DNA from: an uncultured Clostridia bacterium
Lineage (GTDB): Bacteria > Bacillota > Clostridia > Oscillospirales > Acutalibacteraceae
Direction: 5' to 3'
Assembly: GCA_946610835.1 (NCBI GenBank)
Contig: CAMOCU010000074.1
Coordinates: 1 to 5,823, forward strand
Length of the DNA stretch: 5,823 nt
A program made the translations under genes and the position numbers. Under the pieces are notes generated by a model. It saw only the letters and a list, made by a program, of their open reading frames with translations. It had not been told where the DNA came from and searched no databases. Shown piece after piece: positions 4,807 through 5,823 of this stretch (within the stretch, counting starts at the first letter, position 1; each line of letters starts with the position of its first letter).

Positions 4807-5676
4807 TCAAGATACGAGCTGCAGAATCTCTTCGACAGAGAGATGCGGTTGCAGCGCATGGTTGATCGTCAGGGCCAGAAGCTGCGCCGCGCGTTCGATC
4901 ACAAGGTCGATTTCCCGCGGCGTAATCATCATATCCGCGCCCTCGCGGCGTATTGTGCTGTCCGGGGGATCCTCGGACAGATCTTCCACAAGCGTGGCGG
5001 CATCCACGACCGTCGGCACGCCCAGCGCAATCACAGGCACGCCGAGACTTTCCTCTGTCAGCGCCGCGCGGGCATTGCCTACGCCGGAACCGGGAGATAC
5101 GCCGGTATCCGCCATCTGGATCGTGCAGCCCAGACGCGACAGCCGCCGTGCCGCCAGCGCGTCCACCGTTACCACGGCTGCCGGCTGCACGGTCTGCACA
5201 GCGCCGCGCAGCAGCTCGCCGGTTTCGATGCCCGTGCGTCCCAGCACCCCGGGGATCAGATTGACTACCGCGCGCAGATCGCCCAGTCCGGCCGACGCGG
5301 CAAGCTCGCCGCAGATGTGCCGTGTGGCCAGCACAAGCGCGGAGCATTTCGGCCCGAGCGCATCGGGCGTGATCTGCTCGTTGCCCAGCCCGGCCACAAG
5401 GATGGTTCCCGACGGCGGGAGCAGGGTCTGCAGCTCCTTTGCGAGTACGGCGACATCCGCGTCCGGCAGCGCGGCGTTGCGCTTGAAGGGCGGCGTTTCA
5501 ATCGTGATATACCGCCCGATCGGTTTGCCCATGGCCGCGGCGGCGTCAGGTGTACGGATGGCGATGCGGTGCAGCGTCAGATTGCCGGTACGCTGCGTTT
5601 CGCACGTGACCCCGTCCGGCAGCCGACCGCCGAAGGATTCGCTTTTTTCCAGCGCAAGATCGGTTCTCAAATCCAT
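4807..5676 (-). CDS. gpr: GPR endopeptidase (spore germination protease)
   Basis: GPR starts degradation of the small acid-soluble proteins (SASP) that coat spore DNA, releasing amino acids when spores germinate. It is made in the forespore as an inactive zymogen. Diagnostic segments are R-T-D-L-A-L-E (4-10), G-L-G-N-E-Q-I-T-P-D-A-L-G-P (96-109), P-G-V-L-G-R-T-G-I-E-T (142-152), V-D-A-L-A-A-R (171-177), A-D-T-G-V-S-P-G-S-G-V-G-N (189-201) and L-G-V-P-V-I-A-L-G-V-P-T-V-V-D-A (211-226). Asp105 and Asp172 correspond to the two Asp residues linked to catalysis in Bacillus GPR. At 289 residues it is shorter than the roughly 370 of Bacillus. Most of the difference is a missing stretch between T-L-V-E-D-L (228-233) and M-M-I-T-P-R-E-I-D (249-257). 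The segment before the expected self-cleavage site (after D6) is also very short. AAGGAGA lies about 8 bases before the start. Confidence 0.95.
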   Translation of the reverse strand: MDLRTDLALEKSESFGGRLPDGVTCETQRTGNLTLHRIAIRTPDAAAAMGKPIGRYITIETPPFKRNAALPDADVAVLAKELQTLLPPSGTILVAGLGNEQITPDALGPKCSALVLATRHICGELAASAGLGDLRAVVNLIPGVLGRTGIETGELLRGAVQTVQPAAVVTVDALAARRLSRLGCTIQMADTGVSPGSGVGNARAALTEESLGVPVIALGVPTVVDAATLVEDLSEDPPDSTIRREGADMMITPREIDLVIERAAQLLALTINHALQPHLSVEEILQLVS

Positions 5677-5716
5677 TTACAAATCTCCTTTTGTCTGCAG
5701 TGAAAAAAATCCTGTA

Positions 5717-5748
5717 AAATATGAAAATTTACTTGCAATTTCTGTGCA
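5717..5748 (-). promoter_or_regulatory. Weak forespore-type promoter candidate for gpr
   Basis: On the minus strand TGCACA (5748-5743) and CATATTT (5723-5717) loosely resemble the sigma-G boxes (roughly TGMATA and CATNHTA), with a 19-base spacer against the usual 17-18. gpr is known to be forespore-expressed in Bacillus, so a promoter is expected here, but this match is weak and overlaps an inverted repeat. Confidence 0.25.
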
Positions 5749-5751
5749 AGT
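5731..5751. repeat. 7-bp inverted repeat upstream of gpr
   Basis: ACTTGCA (5731-5737) and TGCAAGT (5745-5751) are perfect inverted copies separated by 7 bases, 55-75 bases before the gpr start. The site overlaps candidate promoter boxes on both strands, which is where a dimeric regulator would bind. It could equally be a chance hairpin. Confidence 0.35.
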
Positions 5752-5761
5752 GTGCTAAACT
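5734..5761 (+). promoter_or_regulatory. Possible divergent sigma-A promoter
   Basis: On the plus strand TTGCAA (5734-5739) and TAAACT (5756-5761) are 16 bases apart, and the -10 box is preceded by TG (extended -10). It would drive a gene beyond the right edge. In several Firmicutes rpsT (ribosomal protein S20) lies divergently next to gpr, which would fit, but no coding start is visible before the window ends. Confidence 0.3.
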
Positions 5762-5823
5762 AATTAAACGTATAGTAGGCGATTGCGAAAGTTCGGTATG
5801 GATTCCCCCCACCCACCGCATCG

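Noticed and set aside
4793..5347. Upstream extension of the 103-residue membrane protein frame
   Set aside because: It overlaps gpr in another frame and has Arg/Gly/Ala-rich shadow composition. The internal ATG at 4790-4792 has the ribosome binding site.
4787..5758. Plus-strand open frames across gpr
   Set aside because: Antisense to a confidently identified gpr gene; the open frames result from high GC content.
1..5823. CRISPR array, tRNA or rRNA genes
   Set aside because: No regularly spaced direct repeats, no cloverleaf with CCA-type ends and no rRNA motifs were seen.

Overview
The window looks like chromosomal DNA from an endospore-forming Clostridia-type Firmicute. The evidence is a recognisable germination protease gene (gpr), strong AAGGAGG-type ribosome binding sites, short Lys-rich signal peptides and one sigma-A-like promoter. 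Placement in the Oscillospirales/Ruminococcaceae is an impression from sequence style only. Every gene I can support lies on the minus strand, so transcription runs from high to low coordinates.

Right part (4400-5823): gpr (4807-5676) is followed 14 bases later by a 103-residue single-pass membrane protein of unknown function (4481-4792). The two are probably one transcription unit, ended by a hairpin at 4433-4460. The stretch upstream of gpr carries a 7-bp inverted repeat and weak promoter-like sequences on both strands.

Middle part (985-4400): a good sigma-A-type promoter (4372-4400, 17-bp spacer) and a short leader hairpin (4340-4356) precede a tightly packed run of five genes with gaps of 18-28 bases. 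The first four encode exported proteins of 299, 227, 249 and 234 residues. They share one plan: a near-identical MKK-type signal peptide, an acidic Pro/Glu-rich stretch, an L..GD motif followed by a Y-containing beta segment, a single divergent module with a Gly-Trp...aromatic/Trp ending that resembles the Listeria-Bacteroides (InlB B / Flg_new) repeat, and a 35-50 residue hydrophobic or amphipathic C-terminal helical region. The fifth gene (67 residues) keeps only the signal peptide and the helical tail.

Left part (1-984): a sixth gene (7-228, 73 residues) has the same mini-protein plan as the fifth. It is separated from the operon by about 750 bases without a supported gene. This gap holds a 164-bp MITE-like element with roughly 40-bp imperfect terminal inverted repeats (580-743). 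It also holds a shorter palindrome (787-858) whose arms match those termini and which runs into seven T residues on the minus strand, so it probably terminates the operon. A second compact terminator lies between them.

The candidate undescribed system is the family of tandem exported paralogs plus two helix-only mini-proteins. Their function cannot be read from the sequence. Surface or membrane association by the C-terminal helices, with variable ectodomains, is an inference.
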